From positions 1,240,001 through 1,304,000 of the forward strand of contig CANMVC010000001.1 in NCBI GenBank assembly GCA_947501325.1: a DNA stretch of 64,000 bases, written 5' to 3'. This DNA comes from an uncultured Sphingomonadaceae bacterium (GTDB lineage: Bacteria > Pseudomonadota > Alphaproteobacteria > Sphingomonadales > Sphingomonadaceae). Position numbers and translations under genes: made by a program. The notes beneath the pieces were generated by a model. The model did no database searches, was not told where the DNA came from, and worked only from the letters and a program-made list of their open reading frames with translations. Within the stretch, counting starts at the first letter, position 1; each line of letters starts with the position of its first letter. This document shows, one piece after another, positions 33,558-42,374 of the stretch.

Positions 33558-34390
33558 ATGAGTATTATTACAACCACCGACGGCACCAATATCTTCTATA
33601 AGGATTGGGGTCCCAAAGACGCGCAACCCATCGTCTTTCATCACGGCTGGCCTCTGAGCGCGGACGACTGGGACAACCAGATGTTGTTTTTCCTCTCGCA
33701 AGGCTACCGCGTGATCGCCCATGATCGCCGAGGGCATGGGCGTTCCGATCAAACGGATGCCGGTAATGATATGGATACATATGCTGCGGATGTTGCCGAA
33801 ATGGCCGGGCAGCTTGATCTGAAAGATGCGATTCACGTTGGCCACTCGACCCCGGCGGCGGCGAAGTTGCCCGCTATGTCGCAAATTCTGCGCCCGGCCG
33901 CGTTGCCAAAGCCGCTCTCTTGGGCGCGGTACCGCCGATAATGCTCAAAACCCCCGATAATCCGGAAGGCCTTCCAATGGACGTCTTTGATGGTTTTCGT
34001 GATGCTCTGACCGCCAATCGAGCACAATTCTTTCTTGATGTCCCATCCGGCCCCTTCTACGGCTTCAACCGCCCTGGGGCCAAGGTGAGCCAAGGCCTGA
34101 TTCAGAACTGGTGGCGTCAGGGCATGTCCGGTGGTGCGAAAGCCCATTTTGACTGTATCGCGGCGTTTTCAGAAACCGACTTCACGGAAGATTTGAAGGC
34201 GATGACTGTTCCAACACTGGTGATGCACGGCGAAGATGATCAGGTCGTTCCCATTGGTGATTCGGCCCTTAAAGCTATCAAACTGCTGAAAAACGGCACG
34301 TTGAAAATCTACAAAGACTTATCACACGGTTTTTTCGCAACGCACCAGGACCTGATCAACGCCGATTTGCTTAGTTTCGCCAAAGGCTGA
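33558..34390 (+). pseudogene. Alpha/beta hydrolase (haloperoxidase-like), frameshifted
   Basis: An N-terminal part (33558-33941 frame) has [18 protein letters not shown], the [11 protein letters not shown] oxyanion block and VGHST, the start of the nucleophile elbow. The continuation lies in another frame from about 33855 and includes [11 protein letters not shown], and VPTLVMHGEDDQVVPI and HGFFATH near the end. The frame change is at ACCCCGGCGGCGGC, right after the GHS nucleophile; two extra C, or one lost base, explain it. If genuine, the gene is dead; the exact restoration also fits a homopolymer sequencing error. Close relatives are chloroperoxidase-type hydrolases. Confidence 0.8.
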
Positions 34391-34403
34391 TCAATAATAT
34401 GAA

Positions 34404-34940
34404 ATGCTGAGCACCGGAGAATGGGTAGTTCTAATCTCCGCTTCAATGATTGGTCCAGCTGCGAGAAATCTCCCATGCTTGAGCATTGTCGAACAACGAA
34501 AGTTCCTTCTCAATTGCCGTGCGAAAGTTCAAGTTGAGGCCAAGGCCGTGAAAATCAGCCTGAACCTCAAAGAGCATCCCGATCCCATCAATATCTCCGT
34601 TGATGCAAAACTGGTTAGCAAAGGGTCCGAATTGCGGCTGGCAGTCGCGCCGGACAACGGCTCGGCAAAGCATGAGCCCGATCCAGTGCTGTTACGGCTT
34701 ATCGCCAATGCGTTTGCGGCTCGAGACTATCTAATCGATGGAAAATCTTCACCGATCATATCCGACTATTCGCAGCGGCATCTAAGGAAGCTTGCCAGGC
34801 TGAGTTTCCTCGCACCCGATATTATCAAAGCCATTATTCAAGGGTCGCATCCGGCCCATCTGACTGGAAGGCGCTTTCTGCGAGCTGGCACAATTCCCCT
34901 GGATTGGGAAAGCCAACGAACCATGTTCGGGTTCGAATAA
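34404..34940 (+). pseudogene. C-terminal remnant of a serine recombinase
   Basis: A 178-codon open frame. Its second half (PDPVLLRLIANAFAARDYLIDG, LRKLARLSFLAPDIIKAIIQG, and a LDWESQRTMFGF end) matches the C-terminal tail of large serine recombinases of sphingomonads. The N-terminal catalytic domain and the recombinase domain are absent. It is probably a leftover of an integrated element and not a working protein. DUF3489, which often sits near such recombinases, occurs at 45963. Confidence 0.6.
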
Positions 34941-35007
34941 AACCAGAATCAATCACATTTTGACAGTGCATCTGGGATCCGCGTTTCGGGGCATCGAGAT
35001 AATCCGG

Positions 35008-35262
35008 CTAATTGTAGACATAGGCGCCGTGATTATAGGCGAGCCAACCCAGACTGGAACCAGTCATGCCGTGCATCAAAATGGCCAAGGGCGCATCTTT
35101 CTCGGTTTTGATGTTCTGATAAATGAAGCCAGTAATCCGGTTCCCATCAGGTGCCTCCAGAGCAAGCTGTTGAACATTGGTTTGTGCAAATGCATTGGCG
35201 CCGCCCAAGAATGTTGCAGGAACTGCAAGGGCAACCATTATTGCTATCAGAATTTTTTTCAT
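35008..35262 (-). pseudogene. Truncated secreted alpha/beta hydrolase
   Basis: An 84-residue reading frame with a good signal peptide (MKKILIAIMVALAVPA...ANAFAQ) and the start of a hydrolase fold (DGNRITGFIYQN, ILMHGMTGSSLGWLAYN), then a stop. The HGM(T)GSS oxyanion region is present but the nucleophile and the rest are gone. The following DNA does not continue the fold. GGAGATTCCA precedes the ATG at 35260-35262. Direct repeats of the type found before the ABC operon lie upstream, so it may once have been part of that regulon. Confidence 0.65.
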
Positions 35263-35303
35263 TGGAATCTCCATAATGATTGGAGACGTGTTAACGCTGG
35301 CAA

Positions 35304-35321
35304 GGTCAAACCATTGTCAAA
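35304..35321. promoter_or_regulatory. Direct repeat TGTCAAA-type box, 11-bp period (copy 1)
   Basis: GGTCAAA at 35304-35310 and TGTCAAA at 35315-35321 are 11 bp apart, one helical turn. OmpR-family response regulators bind such tandem repeats. It lies upstream of the truncated hydrolase (start 35262) and matches the box at 37351. Confidence 0.5.
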
Positions 35322-35375
35322 CGAAACGCAATGAATTTGTCGAAAAGGGGGACCCGCTTGTTCAACGCGAAAATC

Positions 35376-36593
35376 CTACCAGGAAATAGTCGCGGTTGTT
35401 CCGCCTTCTTTTCCGGCTGCAACTACGATCTTCATACCAAAATGCGAAGACAGCCTTTTTACCAATGAAAGGCCTATCCCAAAGCCAGAATTGTCGTTCT
35501 GTGATTCATCGAACCCTATGCCAGTGTCTTTAACGCTTAAGCTTCTTTTGGATATCGAGAGCGAGACCGTCCCTTCGCTTGTATAGCTGATCGCATTGCG
35601 GATCAGGTTGCCGACTATAACCTGAGCGACAGCTTCGGGGACCGGCATGTAGATATCTCTATTCCCAAAAATACCGGTTTCGACTTTGTCACTGCGCAAC
35701 AGATGTTTGTTTGTTTCAATGGCATATTCGCCTGCGTTCCAGGCATTACAGCTTGTTCTGTCAGGTTCCCGGCCGAGCCATAATATTCCTTCAGTAAGAA
35801 GCCGCATGCTGCCGAGCGCTGATTCCAATCTAGCAAAGGCAGAGCTTTTATAACCATCTTTTTCAATGATCTCGGCAGCGCCAACCGCAACCGCGAGCGG
35901 CGTGCGCAGTTCGTGACTGACGTCGCGGTTAAACTGCCGCTCACGTTGCATCAGATCTTCGATATGTCGGTCTTTGTCGGCGATCGCGCGTGCTAGCACT
36001 TCTATTTCAACTGGTGCGCCGCCTAATCCCAAATCTACTGGTTCAAGCGTCTTTCTGGAAGTAACCGCGGCGGCCATTTTCTCGATTGGCATACTCAACT
36101 TCTTCGTCATACGTCGTACGAAAAAAATAGTTACAAACAACATCAGGCCGCCCAACAAGCCAATCAGCGCAACAAAACGCCATACCTGATCAGTTGATCG
36201 GACATAGGGGCGTGCATTGAATATCAAATATTGTTTTGCTTCACCGTCGCCTCTCACCGCCAGGTGATAATGTCCGTGCTCACCGCCAAAAACCTCATAT
36301 TCTCCGGTTTTCCAATCAGGTTTTATCTGACTGGCCAGCCACTTGGGCATCTCCTCGGTCCCTTGGAAGTATTCCATTTCCAGACCCGAAACCGTTTTCT
36401 TGGTTCCTCTTTCATGCTGTCCCGATAATGAAAGTTGATCCGCCTTCAAACTCACCTGGTTTCCAAAAATCTCATCTTCAAGGCTGAACTGAAACATCAC
36501 CGCCATAAACACCGTTATTAGAAAACATATGCCTATTGATGTGACAAAATTTCGAAGCACCAAGCCATTAACTTTTTGAGGGCTTCTATTCAT
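35376..36593 (-). CDS. Sensor histidine kinase
   Basis: A 405-residue two-pass membrane kinase: first membrane helix about residues 15-35, a short periplasmic sensor (36-135), second helix about 138-160, HAMP-like linker, HisKA with H227 in DVSHELRTPL, and an ATPase domain with NLIRNAISYT (N box), VKDTGIGF (G1) and GFGIGLSLVKRL (G2). It is partner of the response regulator upstream: the gene starts eight bases before the regulator's stop codon (overlap 36586-36593). The periplasmic part shows no known ligand domain. Confidence 0.9.
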   Translation of the reverse strand: MNRSPQKVNGLVLRNFVTSIGICFLITVFMAVMFQFSLEDEIFGNQVSLKADQLSLSGQHERGTKKTVSGLEMEYFQGTEEMPKWLASQIKPDWKTGEYEVFGGEHGHYHLAVRGDGEAKQYLIFNARPYVRSTDQVWRFVALIGLLGGLMLFVTIFFVRRMTKKLSMPIEKMAAAVTSRKTLEPVDLGLGGAPVEIEVLARAIADKDRHIEDLMQRERQFNRDVSHELRTPLAVAVGAAEIIEKDGYKSSAFARLESALGSMRLLTEGILWLGREPDRTSCNAWNAGEYAIETNKHLLRSDKVETGIFGNRDIYMPVPEAVAQVIVGNLIRNAISYTSEGTVSLSISKRSLSVKDTGIGFDESQNDNSGFGIGLSLVKRLSSHFGMKIVVAAGKEGGTTATISW

Positions 36594-37266
36594 CGGATGA
36601 TCTTTCTTTGAGGCAGTAACCGCGAGAACGTTCGGTTTCGATTACGCATTGCGTTCCCAATGATGATAATATTTTGCGTAAATTGTACACATGCGTTCTG
36701 AGAGCGCCGGAATTTGGCGGTTCGTCGCCCCAAATGCGATAGGAAATCGTCTCGCCGGAAATTGCATTGGGAGCGGCTTCCATCAGAAGCCTTAAAATGA
36801 GTCCCTCTTTATTATTGAGCGGCTTTGAACAGGATCCAAGGCTTACGACATTATCAGCAGGATCAAATGTTAAGTCACCGCAATTCAGCGATGAAGCATT
36901 TTTGATTTTCGGACGTTTGGCAAGAGCATCGATCCGTATTTTCAATTCTCGCAATGCGAAGGGCTTGGTCAGATAATCATCTGCACCAGCGGCAAATCCG
37001 TCTTCCTTGTCTTCCAATGTATCGCGGGCGGTCAGCATCAATATTGGTGCCTGTAGATTGGCCTCGCTCTTATAGGTTTTGCAGAGATTGATACCGTCAC
37101 GTCTTGGAAGCATCAGGTCGAGGAGAATCACATCATAGTCATTGGCGAGTGCCAGTTCTAGTCCGTGATCGCCGTTATAGGCGAAATCCAAAACATAGTT
37201 GGGTTCCAAAAAATCAGCGATATTGGCCTGAATATCCAGATTATCTTCAATTACCAAAACTCGCAT
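36586..37266 (-). CDS. OmpR-family response regulator
   Basis: A 226-residue regulator with a receiver domain (MRVLVIEDN; phosphoacceptor D50 in VILLDLMLP; K near 100 in DYLTKPFALREL) and a winged-helix DNA-binding domain (GLILRLLMEAAPNAISGETI...RTHVYNLRKIL...RSRGYCL). The ATG at 37264-37266 is used. It is divergent from the ABC operon, and 11-bp-spaced TGTCAAA repeats lie in between. Confidence 0.93.
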   Translation of the reverse strand: MRVLVIEDNLDIQANIADFLEPNYVLDFAYNGDHGLELALANDYDVILLDLMLPRRDGINLCKTYKSEANLQAPILMLTARDTLEDKEDGFAAGADDYLTKPFALRELKIRIDALAKRPKIKNASSLNCGDLTFDPADNVVSLGSCSKPLNNKEGLILRLLMEAAPNAISGETISYRIWGDEPPNSGALRTHVYNLRKILSSLGTQCVIETERSRGYCLKERSSDE

Positions 37267-37350
37267 CAGCGTGCCTATCTCCAAATCTCGTTGCGCAAAC
37301 TAACACAAGCCAACGCAATATTCGCCCAGCCTTTTGTTTGGCGAAATCAA

Positions 37351-37390
37351 TGTCAAAAAACTGTCAAACCCACTTCACATCGATTTGACA
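37351..37390. promoter_or_regulatory. Direct repeat TGTCAAA box, 11-bp period, in the TCS/ABC divergent promoter (copy 2)
   Basis: TGTCAAA at 37351-37357 and at 37362-37368, spaced 11 bp, with an inverted third copy TTTGACA at 37384-37390. The region lies between the divergent response regulator and ABC ATPase genes. The spacing is the same as at 35304. It is a candidate operator of the response regulator. Confidence 0.6.
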
Positions 37391-37445
37391 CAGGACAGCC
37401 TATCCAATTGTTCACGATAAAAATTCAAGGACTTCCGAGGGCTGC

Positions 37446-38105
37446 ATGGATCATCAAATTAAACTAAAAGACGTTGGCCATTATTTTGATACGCCGCATG
37501 GCCGTATCTCGCTGTTTGACAAACTGTCGCTTATATTTTCGGGCGGAAGCACGCACGCCATTGTTGGCCCGTCGGGCGTGGGCAAGTCCAGTCTGTTGTC
37601 TCTGGCTGCGGGTCTCGAGCTGCCTCGTTTGGGTGAAATAAAATTTACTTGCGATGGTGAACAAATGTCACCCGTTAAACTGCGCCAAAGATCAGGTTTC
37701 GTTTTCCAACAATTTCACCTCATGCAGGAATTGGATGCGCTCGGAAATATTGCACTGCCGCTGCGGTTGAACGGCAACAAACAAGCATATGATATCGCCA
37801 GAGAATGGCTGAAGAAGATCAATCTAGAAGATCGTGCCAATCACAAGCCGACACAGCTTAGTGGCGGTGAACAGCAGCGGGTGGCAATCGCCAGGGCTTT
37901 TGTCTCCAGCCCCGCCTTTATCTTCGCCGATGAGCCGACGGGAAATCTTGATGAAGCTACTTCGAGCAACGTTACCGATCTTATGTTTGAATTCGCGAAG
38001 GACACAGGATCGGCACTGATCATTGTGACGCACAGTACTGCACTTGCGGAACGCGCTGACAATATTTTCGCACTTTCCGAAGCGCATCTCGAGAAAATCA
38101 AATGA
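37446..38105 (+). CDS. ABC transporter ATP-binding protein (MacB/LolD/YbbA type)
   Basis: A 219-residue ABC ATPase with Walker A GPSGVGKSS, Q-loop FQQFHLMQEL, signature LSGGEQQRVAIARA and Walker B FIFADEPTGNLD. The DEPTGNLD form is typical of the LolD/MacB/YbbA class, which drives mechanotransmission or export rather than import. It overlaps the permease gene by four bases (ATGA). It is divergent from the two-component genes and likely under their control. Confidence 0.92.
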   Translation: MDHQIKLKDVGHYFDTPHGRISLFDKLSLIFSGGSTHAIVGPSGVGKSSLLSLAAGLELPRLGEIKFTCDGEQMSPVKLRQRSGFVFQQFHLMQELDALGNIALPLRLNGNKQAYDIAREWLKKINLEDRANHKPTQLSGGEQQRVAIARAFVSSPAFIFADEPTGNLDEATSSNVTDLMFEFAKDTGSALIIVTHSTALAERADNIFALSEAHLEKIK

Positions 38106-40582
38106 GCTGGATTACACTCGCATTCGATAATTTTCTGAACGACAGCAAGTCCAGTGATGGCCGTCTGGTGTTACTAACCCAGATCACATTGATATTGTTC
38201 CTCGCCACTCTGTCGCTAACCAGTGCTTCTGTGCAGCAGTATCTGGACGACAATCTCAATAACATGTTGGGTGCAGATATTTCCGTTTCCGGACCCCGCC
38301 CGTTATCAAGCAGCGATGAAAACCTGCTTTCAGGCAAGGCGGCAGACTTCGCCAAAATACAGTTGACCCCGCTGGCAATTTCTTTGCGCGGGGATACCAT
38401 TCCGGTGCAACTGAAAATTACCGATGACAATTACCCGCTGCAAGGCAGCCTCAAAATTGGGATGGCTCATGATCAGACAATCCAGAAGACAATCGAACAT
38501 GGACCACAACCCGGGGAAATATGGCTGGGTCCCAGAGCAAGCAGCAAGATTGATGCAAATATTGGTGACCGGATAGCACTTGGCGAGGAAACATTCCGTT
38601 TTGGCGCGATTATTTACCACGAGCCTGACCGGTTAATGGAAGATCATTCCGTTTCCATGCGAGCGTTGATCAACAGTAAATCTCTTTCCATTGACGATGT
38701 TAAGAGTAGCAAGACTCTGTATCGTTATTTGCTAACAGCAACCTCCGAACAGCAGGGAAGCATTGAAAGATGGGCTTCTGAAAAACTCAGTGACTTCAAC
38801 CTTCTAACCAAGGCCAGCGGCGGTCATCCGTTGGCATTATTCTGGCAACGAACGGAAAATTTCCTTGGCCTCGCGTCGGTAATGCTCTTTTTCCTTGCTG
38901 CGATCGCAATTGATATGGCCAATCGCCGTTATCTGGAACGACAAAAGCAACGTTTGGCTGTGTATCTCAGCTTTGGACAGACATTGGCAGCCTGCCTCCG
39001 ACTTTCTCTGCTGCAGTGGCTTTCGGGTTTTCTGCTCTCTTTCATGATCGCAATTGGCCTCGCTTATGTTGCGCAATATTTTCTGATCGGCCAACTCGCC
39101 GATCAATTTCCAGGCATCACATCGGGCTGGCATCCCGCTACAATTGCCAAGACTTCTGGTCTAATATTTTTACTGTTGCTCGCTTTTCAGATTCCCATGT
39201 TGTGGCAACTTAGTCGCACATCATTGGTTAGCCTGATCCGCGCTGTGGAATACCCGGCCGCACAGTTGCTGAGGTTATTCTGGGGTTTTGCAAGCATCTC
39301 GCTGCTCGCCGCATATTATTCAGACAACTTTATACTGACTGGATTAACTTTGGGCGCGCTGGGCGCTGCTCTCTTGCTAATGGCAATTTTGAGCTGGATT
39401 ATTCTAACGGCAGGTGAATTTTGGGGGCGGCGATATCCCGGATTATTGTCCTTCAATTTCTTCATCATGAAACAGCGGATACTGAGTAAATCATCGCAGA
39501 TACTTGGGCTGGGCCTGTGTAGCCTACTGCTGCTTTTTACGCTGATGCTGATGAAAGATATCGGCTCAACCATGGAGGGTTATACGCGCGCAAATAACGG
39601 CAATTTGATGGTCGCAGAACTGCAAGCGCAAGATAAGCCTGCGCTTGAGAATTGGGCGCAAGAGAATGAAAGTGAAATCCGGCAATTGCGGCCATATGCC
39701 GCCGCGAAATTATCTGAGATCAATGGCCTGCCCATTGATGAGGCGATTTCCACACCGAGCGAGACTTTAGCCACCGTCAAAAACTCGATCCGACTCAACT
39801 GGTCAAATACCATCCCGTCAAACAATCAACTGGTTGGAGGGGAGTGGTGGTCTGAAAAAGAATCGAACTGGAATCAGATATCTGCTGAAGATGAAGTGAT
39901 GACGGATTTAGGTCTGAACTATGGAGATCAGTTGACCTTTATGATCGATGGGAAAGCGACACAATTCAAATTGGTCGCCAGCCATGCCTTTAAACCCGGA
40001 GGCGGCTCGGTGACATTCTGGTTCCAGACACCCGAGCGGGCGATTGAAGCGATCAAGCCCGACGTCTTCTATATGGGAAGCTTAGAACTCCCGGATGCTG
40101 CATGGAGAGAACTTGGTTCGCTTTGGCAAAAGCATCCTTCTTTATCGCTGGTACCCTTGAAAGAACTCACCCAGCGCTTTGACGATACACTGGCAATGGT
40201 CACCAAACTGGTGGTTGGTTACGCAATCATGGTGTTAATAATGACCGCGCTGGTCATAGCAGCATCAATGAAAGGCTTTGAAGCCGAGGACCGGCAAAAA
40301 AACGGCCTGTTAATGAGCATGGGCGTGACCAAAAAATCATGTGTGAAACTGGCTTTTTATGATTGGCTAACCATTTCGTTGATCGCCGGTATCGGCGCGA
40401 TAGCCGGGACATGGCTCGCCGGTCTGCTGATCTATCAATCGCAATTCTCTATGACCTATGAGCCCGATCCCATCTGGCTTGTCAACACCATGCTTGCGAT
40501 CGGCGTTACCGTTTGCGGGATCGGTGTCATCTATAGTCGCAAAAGCCTCTCTACATCTATCAAAGACCTTTTGAGTGAGTGA
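38102..40582 (+). CDS. FtsX-like ABC permease (YbbP-type)
   Basis: An 826-residue permease with about ten hydrophobic segments: one near residue 25, two FtsX-type bundles (about 265-470 and 700-815), and two large extracytoplasmic parts. This duplicated FtsX layout is that of YbbP-like and lipoprotein-type exporters. It sits at the end of the ATPase gene (four-base overlap) and overlaps or abuts the CPBP gene. In E. coli YbbAP works with a lipase-like partner; the substrate here is unknown. Confidence 0.85.
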   Translation: MSWITLAFDNFLNDSKSSDGRLVLLTQITLILFLATLSLTSASVQQYLDDNLNNMLGADISVSGPRPLSSSDENLLSGKAADFAKIQLTPLAISLRGDTIPVQLKITDDNYPLQGSLKIGMAHDQTIQKTIEHGPQPGEIWLGPRASSKIDANIGDRIALGEETFRFGAIIYHEPDRLMEDHSVSMRALINSKSLSIDDVKSSKTLYRYLLTATSEQQGSIERWASEKLSDFNLLTKASGGHPLALFWQRTENFLGLASVMLFFLAAIAIDMANRRYLERQKQRLAVYLSFGQTLAACLRLSLLQWLSGFLLSFMIAIGLAYVAQYFLIGQLADQFPGITSGWHPATIAKTSGLIFLLLLAFQIPMLWQLSRTSLVSLIRAVEYPAAQLLRLFWGFASISLLAAYYSDNFILTGLTLGALGAALLLMAILSWIILTAGEFWGRRYPGLLSFNFFIMKQRILSKSSQILGLGLCSLLLLFTLMLMKDIGSTMEGYTRANNGNLMVAELQAQDKPALENWAQENESEIRQLRPYAAAKLSEINGLPIDEAISTPSETLATVKNSIRLNWSNTIPSNNQLVGGEWWSEKESNWNQISAEDEVMTDLGLNYGDQLTFMIDGKATQFKLVASHAFKPGGGSVTFWFQTPERAIEAIKPDVFYMGSLELPDAAWRELGSLWQKHPSLSLVPLKELTQRFDDTLAMVTKLVVGYAIMVLIMTALVIAASMKGFEAEDRQKNGLLMSMGVTKKSCVKLAFYDWLTISLIAGIGAIAGTWLAGLLIYQSQFSMTYEPDPIWLVNTMLAIGVTVCGIGVIYSRKSLSTSIKDLLSE

Positions 40583-40584
40583 CC

Positions 40585-41286
40585 ATGATAGCAAAAACAT
40601 CTTACGAAAGCTTGCGCGCGTTTAATTTCGGCGCGCTTGCTGACTTGTTGATTGTGATGGCCATGCTTGTCATCGTGAAGCAATCTGTGCTGCCCCATAG
40701 TTTCCTGTATGCCGGCCCGGCTTCGACTTTTAGCGCGATGGTGGTTGGAACGATTTTGCTCCGCCGCAGGGGCATTGGTTGGAACGATCTAGGGCTGCGT
40801 TGGCCAGAAAACTGGTTAAAAACAGCAGGCCTAACACTGCTCACCATGTTCCTGTTCATAGTAGCCGTAAAAAGCATGGAGCTGGTGGCGGAATATTTCT
40901 TTGAGAATGTCGGTGCCAGCGGGCGATTTGATCATGTCGAAGGCAATTTACCAGCCTATATTGGAATAATGTTTCTTACTTGGACCCATGCTTCCTTCTT
41001 TGAGGAACTGTTATTCCGGGCCTTTGTTATCAGTCGAGCCAGTCATTTTCTGGGGGGAGGACTCAAGGCCGACCTAATCGCGGTAGTATTCTCATCGATA
41101 TTTTTCGGATATCGCCATTACTATTATCAAGGAATGTACGGCGCGCTGATCACGGGTGCTGCCGGATTTGCTTTTGGTATGCTCTATTTATGGTTTGGCC
41201 GCAAAAACATATTACCGCTGATCTTTGCCCACGGTATTTTCAATAGCATTTCCCAGACATCCAGATTTTTCGGATGGGAGGATTAG
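40585..41286 (+). CDS. CPBP-family intramembrane metalloprotease
   Basis: A 233-residue multi-pass protein with the three CPBP (Abi/CAAX) motifs: FFEELLFRAF (EExxxR), FGYRHYYYQG (the H of motif 2) and FAHGIFN (HxxxN/D). These enzymes cut membrane-embedded peptides, and many act in bacteriocin maturation or self-immunity. ATG at 40585 is used; a GTG at 40579 would overlap the permease stop by four bases. Two small membrane-type peptide genes lie just beyond on the other strand. Confidence 0.88.
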   Translation: MIAKTSYESLRAFNFGALADLLIVMAMLVIVKQSVLPHSFLYAGPASTFSAMVVGTILLRRRGIGWNDLGLRWPENWLKTAGLTLLTMFLFIVAVKSMELVAEYFFENVGASGRFDHVEGNLPAYIGIMFLTWTHASFFEELLFRAFVISRASHFLGGGLKADLIAVVFSSIFFGYRHYYYQGMYGALITGAAGFAFGMLYLWFGRKNILPLIFAHGIFNSISQTSRFFGWED

Positions 41287-41343
41287 ACCTCTCAACAACG
41301 ACGAGTATCGAGAGCTCAGACAATGTTTGCGATTGAGAACAGC

Positions 41344-41385
41344 AATGTCCGCTTTTGCGCCCAAAGCGGACACTAGCGTTGTGGC
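41344..41385 (-). repeat. Palindromic repeat, copy D
   Basis: On the minus strand GCCACAACGCTAGTGTCCGC followed by TTTGGGCGCAAAAGCGGACATT is close to the full consensus. It lies between the convergent CPBP gene and peptide gene B. Confidence 0.88.
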
Positions 41386-41459
41386 TGCTTTATCCCGAAC
41401 CCTCATGCAATTGAAGCAAGTTAGCGCTTCAAGACCTGAAATATTGTTCTATTCAGCAA

Positions 41460-41579
41460 TTAAACAAGAGTCGAAGCAGCGTTACTAACTGCAGGACCAA
41501 CAGAGGCGGTCACAAAAATAGCTGCTGAAAATATTGCGGCAAATGCGGCGGTGATATTATTCGAAGAAATGGAAAACAT
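41460..41579 (-). CDS. 39-residue small hydrophobic peptide (paralogue B)
   Basis: ATG with TAAGGAGTCTCCCCC upstream, then 39 codons. The peptide has a polar start (MFSISSNN), a hydrophobic alanine-rich core (AAFAAIFSAAIF), the block ASVGPA and an NAAS tail. It is a paralogue of the gene 29 bases upstream: AAFAA-FSAA, ASVGPA and NAAS are shared. No known family is recognised. It may be a secreted or membrane-inserted peptide. Confidence 0.7.
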   Translation of the reverse strand: MFSISSNNITAAFAAIFSAAIFVTASVGPAVSNAASTLV

Positions 41580-41608
41580 GGGGGAGACTCCTTAAATTTG
41601 GATTGAGA

Positions 41609-41731
41609 TTATGCGATGAAAGAGGCGGCATTTTGAGCAGCTGGGCCAACGCTGGCGACAACAACAACAGCAGCGGAGAAAAGAGCGGCAAAAGCGGCGA
41701 CAACTTGGTTCTGGATATTTACGTTCGACAT
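41609..41731 (-). CDS. 40-residue small hydrophobic peptide (paralogue A)
   Basis: ATG with AAAGGAAATCAAA upstream, then 40 codons: polar start MSNVNIQNQ, hydrophobic core AAFAALFSAAVVVVA, block SVGPA and tail NAAS. Its paralogue follows after 29 bases on the same strand. Two tandem paralogues, each with its own good ribosome site, argue for real coding. They sit next to an ABC exporter, a CPBP protease and a two-component system. The role is unknown. Confidence 0.7.
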   Translation of the reverse strand: MSNVNIQNQVVAAFAALFSAAVVVVASVGPAAQNAASFIA

Positions 41732-41967
41732 TTTGATTTCCTTTGGATTTAATATGGTGCTTCGCAGTTCCTGTTAGCGAAGATGCCTGAAGCACTGCAT
41801 GGGGCATGCCAGTTTTGGATAATCTATATTTTTCAATGATATAAGACAACTGACCGGCTCAGGGGATTTTGCGTGAAATCGAATAGTGGGAAAAAATCCC
41901 AACTATTGGTGTTTGCGATCATCCTTCATTCGATGACCAGCCGGATTAATCTTACACCGTCAAAGTG

Positions 41968-42000
41968 GATGTCCGCTTTTGCGCCGTTAGTGGACGTTAA
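41968..42000 (-). repeat. Palindromic repeat, copy E
   Basis: On the minus strand TTAACGTCCACTAACGGCGC then AAAAGCGGACATCC. The orientation is opposite to copy F, so E and F flank the recombinase gene as inverted copies. Confidence 0.75.
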
Positions 42001-42374
42001 ATAGCCAGTCCAAAAAACCACTTGTTAGCGTTCTGCAGTCTTTGACCTTCTCGATGAGGAGACCAAAATGCGAAATCAAACTTATGACATTCAAAAGCTA
42101 TATCCATGGAACAAGGGAAAGTTGATCGGACAAAAGACACCGCTGAAACAACAAGAGGTGTGGGCCATCAGAGTTCGATTGGAACTGGCAGACCGGAAAC
42201 GCGACTTGGCTCTGTTCAATTTAGCGATTGATAGCAAGCTTCGAGGATGTGATCTTGTCGGTTTGAAAGTTAGCGATGTTCGCACTGGTGATGAGTTCCA
42301 AAGCCGAGCCAAGATCATTCAACGCAAAACAGGTATGAACCGCCCCGGTATTGCCGGAGGCTATTTGGTTTAAG

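Noticed and set aside
34404-34940. A functional small protein of 178 residues
   Set aside because: Only the C-terminal tail pattern of serine recombinases is recognisable; the catalytic domain is absent.
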